Origin: Sulfurospirillum sp036802865
Lineage (GTDB): Bacteria; Campylobacterota; Campylobacteria; Campylobacterales; Sulfurospirillaceae
Direction of reading: 5' to 3'
Length of the DNA stretch: 64,000 nucleotides
Assembly: GCF_036802865.1 (NCBI RefSeq)
Contig: NZ_DAIRVK010000006.1
Span: 127,741 to 191,740 of the forward strand
This document shows positions 51,774 to 61,366 of this stretch, in pieces. A program made the translations under genes and the position numbers. The notes under the pieces are model-generated. The model was not told where the DNA came from, searched no databases, and saw only the letters and a list, made by a program, of their open reading frames with translations. Position 1 is the stretch's first letter; each line of letters starts with the position of its first letter.

Positions 51774-52055
51774 ATGATACCATTTAGTGACGAAGAGTTG
51801 CTTCCCGTTGTTGAAAAATCACTTGAAAAAATAAAGCCAATGTTGGCATTAGACGGCGGAGGGCTCACTTTACTTGGCATTAAAAGTGGACGTGTTTATG
51901 TTCAGCTTCAAGGAGCTTGCCAAGGCTGTGCATCCAGTGGTCAAACACTCAAATACGGTGTTGAGCGACAATTAAGAATTGATATTCACCCTGAACTAGA
52001 AGTTGTAAATATTTTACCTGGGATGGAGCATGAGTTTGAAGCAGTTGGAGAATAA
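51774..52055 (+). CDS. NifU C-terminal-like Fe-S scaffold protein
   Basis: A 93-residue Nfu-type domain: IKPMLALDGGGLTLLGIKSG and the CxxC in LQGACQGCASSGQTLKYGVE, which holds an Fe-S cluster for delivery. First gene of the nfu-TPR-murE group seen in related genomes. Its stop overlaps the next start (TAATG). ATAGGAG is upstream. Confidence 0.9.
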   Translation: MIPFSDEELLPVVEKSLEKIKPMLALDGGGLTLLGIKSGRVYVQLQGACQGCASSGQTLKYGVERQLRIDIHPELEVVNILPGMEHEFEAVGE

Positions 52056-52618
52056 TGAACGCGTATATTAAAAAAGGTATCGAAAAATTTTATGAAAAAA
52101 ACTTTTCAGAGGCAATGCATCAGTTTGCATTAGCGTTGAGTGTTGATTCTAAATCCAAAGAAGCCCGCATTGGTGCTATTTTATGTGACATGGCAACCAG
52201 TAATGAAGAACAAGCAATGGCCCTTTTTGAGTACTATATTTTAACCAAAGAAAATGGTGCTGAAGATTGTGAAGAGGTGATGGAAGAGATCATCAATTCT
52301 GTTGAGAAGCACAGTGAAAAAATAGCACATTTATTTAAAGAGAATGATTTGGAAGCTCGTATTAATGCGGAAAATGGAATTAAATACGAAGATTTTATGG
52401 CGCTTATCGAATCACGAGGTAGTTTTAAAGAAGCTTTTGAAGATATTATGTTTTCAACGAAAGTGATTATCTCTAAAAAAGAAGATTTTGTTGATTTCTT
52501 AGCTAAATTGATTGAAAATGGTTTTGTTGAAATGTCTTTAAATTATCTTGAGAGTGCTGTCACTCTTTTCCCAAACGATGAACAACTTTTATCGCTTATC
52601 AAAAAAGTACAAAAATAG
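52055..52618 (+). CDS. TPR-like hypothetical protein
   Basis: A 187-residue cytoplasmic helical protein. The N-terminus (IKKGIEKFYEKNFSEAMHQF, ALSVDSKSKEARIGAIL) fits one or two TPR units; the rest is helical without recognised motifs. The homologue in Campylobacter lies at the same place between nfu and murE, as far as I recall. Function unknown. Confidence 0.75.
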   Translation: MNAYIKKGIEKFYEKNFSEAMHQFALALSVDSKSKEARIGAILCDMATSNEEQAMALFEYYILTKENGAEDCEEVMEEIINSVEKHSEKIAHLFKENDLEARINAENGIKYEDFMALIESRGSFKEAFEDIMFSTKVIISKKEDFVDFLAKLIENGFVEMSLNYLESAVTLFPNDEQLLSLIKKVQK

Positions 52619-52627
52619 AGAGCCACT

Positions 52628-53941
52628 TTGAAACTTGACCTAGAAAATTATGCACCGTTTTCACATGTAACGGATAACTCTTCTGAATGTGATGCAACAA
52701 GCATCTTTCTTACTACAAATCAAAATGCTGCATATCAGCAAAATGCGATTGATCGTGGATGCACTAAATTTGTAACGGCTAAGGAGTGTTTGGAACTTCT
52801 TGGCATTTCTGATGCCATTAAAATTATTGGTATTACAGGGACGAATGGTAAAACGACCACTGCTGCTGCAATTTACTCAATTCTTCTGGATTTAGGAAAA
52901 CAAGTAGGATTACAAGGTACAAGGGGTTGTTTTATTAATGACCACCGTATTGAAGACAAAAGCCTTACTACGCCACCTATTTTACAAACAATTCACAATC
53001 TTAAAATGGCAGTAGAATCAGGATGTGAATATTTTGTTATGGAGGTCAGCTCTCACGCCATTGTTCAAAATCGTATTGATGGACTTTCCTTTGCCCTCAA
53101 GATTTTGACGAATGTTACACAAGACCATCTTGATTTCCATAAAACGATTGATGAATATATTGCAGTCAAGAGTCGGTTTTTTGATGATGAGAGTTTGAAA
53201 CTTATCAATAAAGATGAAAGTAAAATTCGCTTTAATCGTACTAACGCAATGAGCTATGGCATTGAACATCCTGCAACGTATAAAATTCTTGCGTATTCGC
53301 TTAAAGAGGGTATTAGTGCTGCTGTGGCAAAGATTGAAAAAGTTTACGACTTTGAATCGCCATTACATGGCTTTTTTAACCTCTATAACATTTTAGCAGC
53401 TATTAGTGCTGTTGACATGTTAGGTGTTGCCCCAATGGAAGCTATCTGCAAAGCTGTAGAACATTTTGGTGGCGTTGAAGGTCGTATGGAAGTAGTGAGT
53501 AATGATCCTCTTGTGATAGTTGATTTTGCACATACACCTGATGGTATGGAAAAAGTACTTGATAGTATGAAAGAGCGTGATCTTGTAGTCGTTTTTGGTG
53601 CAGGTGGAGATAGAGATCGTACCAAGCGTCCTAAAATGGGAGCAATGGCTCAGCGTTATGCCAAAAAAATTGTTGTCACCAGTGATAATCCTAGGTCTGA
53701 AGAACCACAAAGCATTATTACTGAAATTTTACAAGGGATGAATCCTCGTGAACATTTACATGTCGAAGCAGATCGGTATAAAGCAATTGAAAAAGCATTG
53801 ATGATGCAAGAAAAAAATGAAGTACTTTTAATTCTTGGAAAAGGCGATGAAACGTACCAAGAGATTCAAGGTAAAAAGTTTCCTTTCGATGATCGAGAGG
53901 TTGTAAAAAGTATCATCGCTCAATGGGCTAAGCAAAAATAG
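52628..53941 (+). CDS. murE: UDP-MurNAc-tripeptide synthetase MurE
   Basis: A 437-residue ligase adding the third residue of the peptidoglycan stem. ATP site IIGITGTNGKTTTAA (Gly71-Thr76 loop), the VMEVSSHAIVQNRIDG block, and the substrate motif DNPRSEEP, whose DNPR sequence indicates meso-diaminopimelate. TTG start, preceded by AGAGAGCC, gives a slightly short N-terminal domain, normal for the phylum. Confidence 0.96.
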   Translation: MKLDLENYAPFSHVTDNSSECDATSIFLTTNQNAAYQQNAIDRGCTKFVTAKECLELLGISDAIKIIGITGTNGKTTTAAAIYSILLDLGKQVGLQGTRGCFINDHRIEDKSLTTPPILQTIHNLKMAVESGCEYFVMEVSSHAIVQNRIDGLSFALKILTNVTQDHLDFHKTIDEYIAVKSRFFDDESLKLINKDESKIRFNRTNAMSYGIEHPATYKILAYSLKEGISAAVAKIEKVYDFESPLHGFFNLYNILAAISAVDMLGVAPMEAICKAVEHFGGVEGRMEVVSNDPLVIVDFAHTPDGMEKVLDSMKERDLVVVFGAGGDRDRTKRPKMGAMAQRYAKKIVVTSDNPRSEEPQSIITEILQGMNPREHLHVEADRYKAIEKALMMQEKNEVLLILGKGDETYQEIQGKKFPFDDREVVKSIIAQWAKQK

Positions 53942-53985
53942 GGTAAAATAAACAAATTTCTTAAACTTAAAGAGGTAGAAAAGCG

Positions 53986-54351
53986 ATGACGCTTGAGATG
54001 TTATACAGTAAAATTCACAGGGCTACTGTAACGGATGCCAACTTGAACTATGTAGGTTCTATTACAATTGATAAAGAGTTAATTGCTGCTTCAAACCTAA
54101 GTGTTGGGCAGAAAGTTGAAGTGGTTAATATCAACAACGGTGAGCGTTTTACAACGTATGTGATTGAGGGGAAAGCCGGTGGACGAGATATCTGCCTCAA
54201 TGGAGCCGCCGCTCGCAAAGCGCATATTGGTGATAAAATTATTATCATTGCGTATGCCCATATGACGAAAGCTGAGATGGAGACTTTTAAGCCAACGGTT
54301 GTGCTGGTTGATGACAACAACGCAATGGCTGAAGTACGAGACTATATCTAA
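53986..54351 (+). CDS. panD: Aspartate 1-decarboxylase
   Basis: A 121-residue proenzyme for beta-alanine (pantothenate/CoA). It self-cleaves between Gly24 and Ser25 (NYVGSITID) to create the pyruvoyl group. Tyr in LNGAAARKAHIGDKIIIIAY block also intact. Stop overlaps the ybaB-like start. Confidence 0.96.
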   Translation: MTLEMLYSKIHRATVTDANLNYVGSITIDKELIAASNLSVGQKVEVVNINNGERFTTYVIEGKAGGRDICLNGAAARKAHIGDKIIIIAYAHMTKAEMETFKPTVVLVDDNNAMAEVRDYI

Positions 54352-54668
54352 TGTTTGAAAATTTTGATCTTTCCAAAGTGGGCGCGATGCTTGAAGAAGC
54401 ACAAAAGCAAGCACAAAAAATGCATGAAGATGCAAGCAATAAACAATTTACCGCTAAAAGTGGCGGTGGAATGGTCAGCGTAAGCATGAATGGCAATGGC
54501 GAAGTGATTGACATAACGCTGGATGATTCACTCTTAAGCGATAAAGAATCATTACAGATCTTGCTTATGAGCGCAATGAATGACGTTTCCAAAATGGTAG
54601 AAGATAATAAAAAACTAGCGACAACTCAGATGCTCTCAGGCATTGGGGGATTTGGCGCAAAAAGTTAA
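54351..54668 (+). CDS. YbaB/EbfC family nucleoid-associated protein
   Basis: A 105-residue protein of the YbaB/EbfC family, dimeric DNA binders: MLEEAQKQAQKMHEDASNK helix, FTAKSGGGMVSVSMNGNGEV sheet and the C-terminal helix with LLMSAMNDVSKMVE. Not next to dnaX-recR as in enterobacteria but in the murE-ispA group, as in relatives. Confidence 0.92.
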   Translation: MFENFDLSKVGAMLEEAQKQAQKMHEDASNKQFTAKSGGGMVSVSMNGNGEVIDITLDDSLLSDKESLQILLMSAMNDVSKMVEDNKKLATTQMLSGIGGFGAKS

Positions 54669-54678
54669 GGAGCAGTAT

Positions 54679-55764
54679 GTGAAATGTCTAGGACTATTTC
54701 TTTTTTTATTGATAACCCCAGCCCTCTTTGCAGCAGATGCACCGGCATCTTCACCAGCTCCTGCTTCAAAAGCAGAGTTTGTTTATCCTGATTTTTCACA
54801 GTGCTTTGAAAAAAATAAACTGTCTGTTGTCTATTTTGGTAAAACACGTGCTATTGCAATCAGCGAAAAACAAGCAGTTGCTTACTCAAAAGAGAAACCA
54901 AGCGTTCCGTATGTAAGGTATGATGCTTACTCTAATCTTTATTTATTTGATTCTCCCAAACCACTTATTCCTGTCAAATTAAAAGCAACCACTGAAATGA
55001 AACTTGGTGAATGGCTTGTCAGTATGACCGATAGCTCTTTAGTGGCAGTTAATGCTTCTAAAATAGGCAAAAGTGGCAATGAGTTGTTTGAATTTGGCGG
55101 CGTGGGTGAACCCAATAGTCTCGTGGGTGGTCTATGTTGTGAAATGTATGGATTGGGTATTGGAGATAAATTTTTTATTAGCTCAGAAGAGTTAGATCGT
55201 TTTATTAAAGGACAATCCGCTTCATTTTCAGAGCTTGGCGTACGTGTTGTAGATGGCAATGAAAGTGTGGTTGTTGATTTTGTTGACCCTAATTTTAAAG
55301 ATGCAAAACTTAAAGCAGGCGACAAAATTACGTTACTTAATGGAAAAAAAGTAAGTAATATTACTGAGTTTGCCGATGCGCTTAAAACATTTAAAGATCT
55401 TACAAAAGTTAGTGCTCAAATTCAGCGCGATAACGCATGGATTGAAGAGAATATTTTGGCACCAAAACCGATTGTTAAAAAAGTTGAGCCTAAAAAAATA
55501 CCATTACCTGAAAAGAAAAAAGAGAGTTATCTTCAAGGCAAAGGTTTTAAATTTGACACGGAGCTTAGAATTAAAGATATAGCACGTGGTTCTTTTGCTG
55601 AAAAAAGTGGTCTTAAAGTAGGTGATCGTTTAATCCAAGTTGATCAACTCCCTGTTGAGCGAATGGCTGAAGCGGATGCTTATTTAGAAAAAAATCGTAC
55701 TCGCGAGATAAGCCTCTTGTTTGATCGAGATGATTTTCAGTTTTTTGTAACATTAAATCGTTGA
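54679..55764 (+). CDS. Exported PDZ-domain protein
   Basis: A 361-residue protein starting with GTG at 54679 (AAGGAG 7 nt upstream), which gives a clean signal peptide KCLGLFLFLLITPALFAAD. The mature protein has a Cys-containing beta-rich middle (GGLCCEMYGLGIGDK) and two PDZ-like units (FVDPNFKDAKLKAGDKITLL and IARGSFAEKSGLKVGDRLIQ) separated by a Pro/Lys-rich linker. No protease triad is visible, so it is probably a periplasmic binding or chaperone-like protein. The homologue in Campylobacter has the same neighbours. Confidence 0.82.
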   Translation: MKCLGLFLFLLITPALFAADAPASSPAPASKAEFVYPDFSQCFEKNKLSVVYFGKTRAIAISEKQAVAYSKEKPSVPYVRYDAYSNLYLFDSPKPLIPVKLKATTEMKLGEWLVSMTDSSLVAVNASKIGKSGNELFEFGGVGEPNSLVGGLCCEMYGLGIGDKFFISSEELDRFIKGQSASFSELGVRVVDGNESVVVDFVDPNFKDAKLKAGDKITLLNGKKVSNITEFADALKTFKDLTKVSAQIQRDNAWIEENILAPKPIVKKVEPKKIPLPEKKKESYLQGKGFKFDTELRIKDIARGSFAEKSGLKVGDRLIQVDQLPVERMAEADAYLEKNRTREISLLFDRDDFQFFVTLNR

Positions 55765-55774
55765 AAGGGATGTT

Positions 55775-56635
55775 TTGAGTTCTAAAGCGTTAATCGAAAA
55801 ATTTGAATTGTTTTTAAAAGCAAAACTTCCTGTTGTTGAGAGTTTTCATCCTCATTTTAACCATGCTTTTGGCGAAATGTTGGATGTAGGTGGAAAACGG
55901 TTTCGTCCCCTTTTGTTACTCAGTGTTGTTGAAAGTTCTAAACCACTTTTGGTTGAAAATGCTTTACATGCAGCGCTTGGCTTAGAAATGATGCATACGT
56001 ATTCACTCATCCACGATGATCTCCCTTGTATGGATAATGCTGACCTTAGGCGTGGGCATCCTACGTTACATGTAAGTTATGATGAGACGACTGCGGTACT
56101 CATTGGCGATGCTTTGAACACCCATGCATTTTATCTTTTAGCTAATGCGCCATTGAGTGCTGAGATTAAGATCAAATTGGTTTCCATTCTCTCTGGAGAT
56201 GCTGGCATTTATGGTATGGTTTTAGGTCAGGCTATTGACTGTTTTTTTGAAGACAAGCATTTAAAAATAGATGAACTTACGTTTCTGCATCTGCACAAAA
56301 CGGCAAAATTAATCGCAGCATCTCTTCTTATGGGTGCAGTTATTTGTGAGCTTGATAAAGCAACACAAGAAGTGTTGTATCAATTTGGACTTAAACTGGG
56401 ACTTTTGTTTCAAGTGCAAGATGACATTATAGACGCAACTTTGAGCAGTGAAGAAGCTGGAAAACCAACACAAAATGATGGGCATAAAAACTCATTTGTA
56501 AATTTGCTAGGACTTGAGGGTGCTCAAAAAGAGAAACAAAAACTTCTTCTAGAGTTAGATAGTGAGTTAGGTAAGCTTGATGTAGCTTTGTCGAAAAGAC
56601 TGAAAAGCATTGTTGATGAATATTTTAAAGGATGA
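55775..56635 (+). CDS. ispA: Polyprenyl (farnesyl/geranyl) diphosphate synthase
   Basis: A 286-residue prenyl transferase. First Asp-rich motif HDDLPCMDNADLRRGHPTLH and second QVQDDIIDATLSSEEAGKP bind Mg-diphosphate. GGKRFRPLL is the N-terminal substrate site. TTG start with GAAAGGGA upstream. Supplies isoprenoids for undecaprenyl phosphate and quinones. Confidence 0.94.
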   Translation: MSSKALIEKFELFLKAKLPVVESFHPHFNHAFGEMLDVGGKRFRPLLLLSVVESSKPLLVENALHAALGLEMMHTYSLIHDDLPCMDNADLRRGHPTLHVSYDETTAVLIGDALNTHAFYLLANAPLSAEIKIKLVSILSGDAGIYGMVLGQAIDCFFEDKHLKIDELTFLHLHKTAKLIAASLLMGAVICELDKATQEVLYQFGLKLGLLFQVQDDIIDATLSSEEAGKPTQNDGHKNSFVNLLGLEGAQKEKQKLLLELDSELGKLDVALSKRLKSIVDEYFKG

Positions 56636-56642
56636 AGAATCG

Positions 56643-58616
56643 ATGGAAAATAAAAAAATACTAAAAAAACAAGCTGATACAATCCGTTTCTTAGCAGCAG
56701 ATATGGTTCAACGTGCTAATAGTGGACACCCAGGAGCACCTATGGGCTTGGCAGATATCGTGACAATCTTAGCGAGACACATTACGCATAATCCAAAAAA
56801 TCCAAAGTGGTTAAACCGTGATCGTTTAGTATTTAGTGGTGGACATGCTTCAGCACTTGTTTACTCGTTTTTGCATTTAACAGGTTATGATATTAGTATC
56901 GAAGATTTGAAAAATTTTAGACAACTTGGCAGTAAAACACCCGGTCATCCTGAGTATGGCGATGTTCCAGGTGTTGAAGTCACCACAGGTCCTTTAGGGC
57001 AAGGTATTTCTAATGCGGTTGGTTTTGCCATGGCAACCAAATATGCAGCGACGCTTTTAAATACGCCTAAAGCAGAAGTAATTACGCATAAAGTGTACTG
57101 TTTGTGCGGTGATGGTGATCTTCAAGAAGGTATTAGCTATGAGGCATGTTCTCTTGCAGGGCATTTGAGCTTAGATAATTTAGTTGTTATTTATGATAGT
57201 AACGCCATTACCATTGAAGGTGATACATCTATTGCTTGGAGCGAAGATGTTAAGCAGCGTTTTGAGGCGCAAGGTTGGGAAGTTTCACGTATTGATGGGC
57301 ATGATTATGATGAAATTAATGCCGTTTTAGAGCAATCAAAAGAGCAAACAAAGCCTTATTTAATTATTGCGGATACTACGATTGCGAAAGGTGCTTGCGA
57401 GATGGAAGGAAGCCATCACGCACATGGTGCCCCTCTCGGATGTGAAGAGATTAAAAATTCTAAAATAAAAGCGGGATTTGATCCTGAGCAAAGTTTTAGT
57501 GTAGATGAAGATGTACGTGCTCGCTTTAGCTGTGCTCTTGAAAAAGGCGATTTGGCTGAAGCTAATTGGAATGCACTGGTTAAAAATAGTTTAAGTGCAG
57601 AGAAAAAAGAACTTCTTGAATCACTGCAAAAGCCTGATTTTTCAAAGATTGAGTGGCCGAATTTTGAAAGTGATGTCGCAACACGCGATAGTAATGGAAA
57701 GATTTTAAATGCCATCGCTAAAGCAATTCCTAGTTTCTTAGGCGGTAGTGCAGATCTTGGGCCATCGAATAAAAGTGAGCTTAACGGTATGGGAGATTTC
57801 CCATTTGGTCGTAACATTCACTTTGGTATTCGTGAACATGCCATGGGTGCTATTATTAATGCTTTTGCTTTATATGGATTGTTTATTCCTTTTGGCGCTA
57901 CCTTCTTTATTTTTAGTGATTATATGAAACCTTCCGTTCGTTTGGCTGCACTTATGAGACTCAGAAATTTTTATATATGGACGCACGATAGTATTGGTGT
58001 GGGTGAAGATGGTCCAACACATCAGCCGATTGAGCAACTCAGTCAATTCAGGGCTCTTCCAAATTTCTACGTTTACCGTCCATGTGATGGTAGGGAGAAT
58101 GTGAAAGCATGGCAAAAAGCTCTAAGTATGCAAGCCCCATCCGCTTTTGTCTGTTCACGTCAAAAGCTCAAAGCGCTAAAAGACGATAGAGCGTTTGGTG
58201 ATGTTGAAAATGGCGGTTATCTGCTTAAAAAGCGAGAAAATGCAACCGTAACATTAATGGCAAGTGGAAGTGAAGTTTATATGGCTCTGGAAGTGGGCTG
58301 TGTGCTAACAAAGTTGGGTATTATAACCAACATTGTGAGTGTTCCATGTTTTGATCTTTTAGTAGAACAAGACAAAGCATATATTGACACAATTATTGAT
58401 CCTTCAACGAAAATTTTTGCTATTGAAGCTAGTGCTGGTAACGAATGGTACCGCTTTGCTGATGAAGTCATTGGTATGAAACGTTTTGGTGCAAGCGCAC
58501 CAGCGGAACTGTTATTTGAAAAATTTGGTTTGACATCGGATGCTGTAACTGAGAAAATTTGTTCAACGTTGGGTGTTAAATATCAAAAAAGCAGTGGTGC
58601 TGGTTGTAAGTGTTAG
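56643..58616 (+). CDS. tkt: Transketolase
   Basis: A 657-residue thiamine-diphosphate enzyme of the pentose phosphate pathway. RANSGHPGAPMGLADI, the ThDP motif GDGDLQEGISYEACSLAGH, GIREHAMGAIINAFALYG and THDSIGVGEDGPTHQPIEQL are intact. AAAGGA before the ATG at 56643 decides this start over the longer frame that overlaps ispA. Confidence 0.97.
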   Translation: MENKKILKKQADTIRFLAADMVQRANSGHPGAPMGLADIVTILARHITHNPKNPKWLNRDRLVFSGGHASALVYSFLHLTGYDISIEDLKNFRQLGSKTPGHPEYGDVPGVEVTTGPLGQGISNAVGFAMATKYAATLLNTPKAEVITHKVYCLCGDGDLQEGISYEACSLAGHLSLDNLVVIYDSNAITIEGDTSIAWSEDVKQRFEAQGWEVSRIDGHDYDEINAVLEQSKEQTKPYLIIADTTIAKGACEMEGSHHAHGAPLGCEEIKNSKIKAGFDPEQSFSVDEDVRARFSCALEKGDLAEANWNALVKNSLSAEKKELLESLQKPDFSKIEWPNFESDVATRDSNGKILNAIAKAIPSFLGGSADLGPSNKSELNGMGDFPFGRNIHFGIREHAMGAIINAFALYGLFIPFGATFFIFSDYMKPSVRLAALMRLRNFYIWTHDSIGVGEDGPTHQPIEQLSQFRALPNFYVYRPCDGRENVKAWQKALSMQAPSAFVCSRQKLKALKDDRAFGDVENGGYLLKKRENATVTLMASGSEVYMALEVGCVLTKLGIITNIVSVPCFDLLVEQDKAYIDTIIDPSTKIFAIEASAGNEWYRFADEVIGMKRFGASAPAELLFEKFGLTSDAVTEKICSTLGVKYQKSSGAGCKC

Positions 58617-58617
58617 G

Positions 58618-59274
58618 ATGAATCAAGCTATTATCTTTGACCTTGATGGCACACTTCTTGATACGCTTGAAGATATTGCCATAAGTGCCAATTTTGCACT
58701 CACAACGCTTGGTTATCAAGCACATGAGAGCGAAAAATACCGCTATTTTGTAGGTGAAGGTGTTTTCAAACTTTTTGAAAACATCTTTGCCTCTAACCCT
58801 CAAACCCAAGAGACGATTCAAAAAGCTGTTGCGCTTTTTGAAAGCCATTATGCGAAACAGTTTAATCAAAATACGAAGCTTTATGATGGCATCAGTAAGA
58901 TGCTTACATTTCTTCAAAAACGTGGTTTTAAGATGGCAATTCTCTCCAATAAACCCGATAGTTTTACAAAACTATGTGCTATCAAGTATTTGCGAGAATG
59001 GAAGTTTGATGTTGTGTATGGTGCTCGTGAAGGAATTCCACGAAAGCCTCATCCAAAGGGTGCTTTGGATATCGTAGATATTTTACATGTAAAGCCAGAT
59101 GTTTGTTATTATTTAGGTGACACGATGATTGATATGCAAACAGCTAATAGTGCTGGTATGATAGCACTTGGAGCACTTTGGGGATTTAGAGAAGAAGCTG
59201 AGCTTAGAGAGCATGGGGCGCAGCATTTAGTTAAAACACCCAGCGAGGTCATAAAACTCCTCGCTGAAGTTTGA
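58618..59274 (+). CDS. HAD hydrolase, phosphoglycolate phosphatase-like
   Basis: A 218-residue HAD protein. Motif I IIFDLDGTLLDT (Asp nucleophile), motif II AILSNKP, motif III Lys in GIPRKPHPKG and motif IV YYLGDTMIDMQTANSAG. The cap type and length fit Gph or a related phosphatase (PpaX-like); the substrate is inferred only. Starts 1 nt after tkt. Confidence 0.88.
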   Translation: MNQAIIFDLDGTLLDTLEDIAISANFALTTLGYQAHESEKYRYFVGEGVFKLFENIFASNPQTQETIQKAVALFESHYAKQFNQNTKLYDGISKMLTFLQKRGFKMAILSNKPDSFTKLCAIKYLREWKFDVVYGAREGIPRKPHPKGALDIVDILHVKPDVCYYLGDTMIDMQTANSAGMIALGALWGFREEAELREHGAQHLVKTPSEVIKLLAEV

Positions 59275-59278
59275 TTTT
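59242..59278 (+). terminator. Terminator after the tkt-HAD group
   Basis: AGCGAGG-TCATAAAACT-CCTCGCT followed by GAAGTTTGATTTTTT. The hairpin lies inside the last codons of the HAD gene and its T run reaches the convergent receptor gene. Confidence 0.7.
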
Positions 59279-61141
59279 TTAGGATTTAAATTTTCCCAAT
59301 TCGTTATTAAGATTCTCTGTCATAGTATGAAGGTGTTCAGATGCCTGAGAGACATTGTCTATGCTCGTGACATTTTCTTTTGAAATGACATTAATTTTTT
59401 CAATCTCTTCCACCATACCCTTGATTTGTGTTGCCGTGTGAACAAAATTATCAACCGTTGCATGGGCATTTTCAATTGTTTTTTGGATGGTTGTATCGAT
59501 GTTGTTCATACCATCTTGGAGTTCTATAGAAATAGATGCAAGAGCATTTACTTCCACAGCATTGTGTGCAATGTCGGTATTGGCATCCATGATAGACTGA
59601 ACCACAACGTTGATGGTTGCATCAATCTCTACCAAGCTCTTTTGAGTACGTTCTGCAAGTTTTCTCACTTCATCTGCTACGACAGCAAACCCACGTCCAT
59701 GTTCTCCTGCTCGCGCCGCTTCAATAGCAGCATTTAAAGCTAAAAGGTTTGTTTGATCGGCAATATCACGGATAATGCTTAACACCTCTTTGACTTCATT
59801 GGCATTATGGCTCACTGTATTAAGACGATCAGCTAAGCCTTGCTCTTTTACGGCTGTTTCTTGCATCGTACGTTCAAGATGTTCTGCTTGATTTTTAACG
59901 GTATTGATGTCTTGTTGTGTTTTACGCAATGCTTCTTGGGATGCAGTTGCTTTTTGTACGGATGCTTCAATGGCACTGGTGAGTGCTATACCATTGTCTT
60001 TGGTTTTACTGACGATTCTTGCTTCAGCATCCACATTTCTTACCACTTCAGAAGCCGTACGAGAAAGCTCTTCGGAGATAGAAGCATTTTCGTTACTGAT
60101 TTCTTTAGATTTTTTCACGATGTCATGCAGTTTTTCAATGAATTTATTGATATTCCCTGATACTTGTCCAAACTCATCATGGCTTGCTGCTTGAAGGCGT
60201 TGTCTAAGATCACCTTCGGAACTTGAGAGATCTTGAACAACTTTGTTGAGCTGATCAAGAGGTTTTAGAAGAAGTTTGATTAAAAAGATCATGATGGTGA
60301 TAGAAAGAACCAACATGATAACACCCATAATAAAAAGCTCTTTTGTTTGGCGATTTAAAAATTCATAAGCCATTTCTTTATCAAAAGCAATACCGGGAAT
60401 CCAACTGGTTTCTTCTGACATTTTATAAGCAAAAAGTTTATGGTCTCCGTCTTGCGTATATTCAATTAATCCTTCTGGCTCAGCTGTAAGATAAGGTTTT
60501 AAGTTAGATTCTTTACCAAGACGATCAGCTTTTGGATGTGCAATAATTGTTTTTTTAGCATCCAAAAGCATTCCATAGCCACCATTTATTTGAACATCGC
60601 TGACAGCTTTTACAATACGGTTTAAGTCAAACATTGTAGCAACAGCACCAATAATTTTTCCATTTTTGACAATAGGTGCTGTTACTGCAATTAAATTGAT
60701 AGGTTCTGCCGTACCGATATAAATATCTGTCACACTCGCTTTTTGCGTTGCCATAGCAAGGGTGTACCATGGACGCTTTCGAGGATCAACTTTAGCAATC
60801 GTAGGGCTACCATAAAGCATGACACCACTTTTCTCAAACCCTAAAAAGCTGTCTTTACCTCCCGTTGTTTTGGTGGTTTCTTGTAAAATTGCTTTTATTT
60901 GTGCTTCGCTCATATCTTCCATATCACTCAGCATTCTAGCCGAACTACTCAGAATATTTTTTTGCCCTGATAACCAAAGGTCGATATAATCGGTCAAAGA
61001 ACGCGAAGCCATTTTGAGGTTTGCTTCAACTTGGATAATGCTGTTTTTCTTGGTATCTATATAACTTACAAAACCAAATGTTGTAAGACTGATACAGATT
61101 AAGAGTGAAATAATCAGGGTAACTTTTGTCTTGAACTGCAT
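59279..61141 (-). CDS. Methyl-accepting chemotaxis protein, dCache type (1)
   Basis: A 620-residue chemoreceptor. TM1 about 8-28, a periplasmic double-Cache domain about 33-275 (DYIDLWLSGQKNILSSSARM, DPRKRPWYTLAMATQKASVT, GAVATMFDLNRIV), TM2 about 283-303, HAMP, and a signalling hairpin with IADQTNLLALNAAIEAARAG. AAAGGAG precedes the ATG. It shares long segments with the next two receptors. The dCache motif RPWY is typical of amino-acid or organic-acid sensing families, but ligand is unknown. Confidence 0.95.
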   Translation of the reverse strand: MQFKTKVTLIISLLICISLTTFGFVSYIDTKKNSIIQVEANLKMASRSLTDYIDLWLSGQKNILSSSARMLSDMEDMSEAQIKAILQETTKTTGGKDSFLGFEKSGVMLYGSPTIAKVDPRKRPWYTLAMATQKASVTDIYIGTAEPINLIAVTAPIVKNGKIIGAVATMFDLNRIVKAVSDVQINGGYGMLLDAKKTIIAHPKADRLGKESNLKPYLTAEPEGLIEYTQDGDHKLFAYKMSEETSWIPGIAFDKEMAYEFLNRQTKELFIMGVIMLVLSITIMIFLIKLLLKPLDQLNKVVQDLSSSEGDLRQRLQAASHDEFGQVSGNINKFIEKLHDIVKKSKEISNENASISEELSRTASEVVRNVDAEARIVSKTKDNGIALTSAIEASVQKATASQEALRKTQQDINTVKNQAEHLERTMQETAVKEQGLADRLNTVSHNANEVKEVLSIIRDIADQTNLLALNAAIEAARAGEHGRGFAVVADEVRKLAERTQKSLVEIDATINVVVQSIMDANTDIAHNAVEVNALASISIELQDGMNNIDTTIQKTIENAHATVDNFVHTATQIKGMVEEIEKINVISKENVTSIDNVSQASEHLHTMTENLNNELGKFKS

Positions 61142-61309
61142 AAAAGACTCCTTTTTTTCTTATCGTAGTAATTATTGAGAAAAGAATGCTTCACAAAATA
61201 TTAAATTTGTACACTATATTTGATTATAACATCGACAACGTGATCTAAATGAGACTTTTTTTAATTATATCACAGAAAAGTTTGATACTAGATGCTCGAT
61301 AATTCGTAA

Positions 61310-61345
61310 GAAAAAGGGGTGCAGCAAGAGAGTTTTCTCTTGCTG
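61310..61345 (-). terminator. Terminator of the second dCache receptor
   Basis: On the minus strand CAGCAAGAGA-AAAC-TCTCTTGCTG (10-bp stem) is followed by CACCCCTTTTT. It lies 22 nt after the stop at 61367. Confidence 0.75.
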
Positions 61346-61366
61346 TGAAGAAAGATTAAAGCACTA

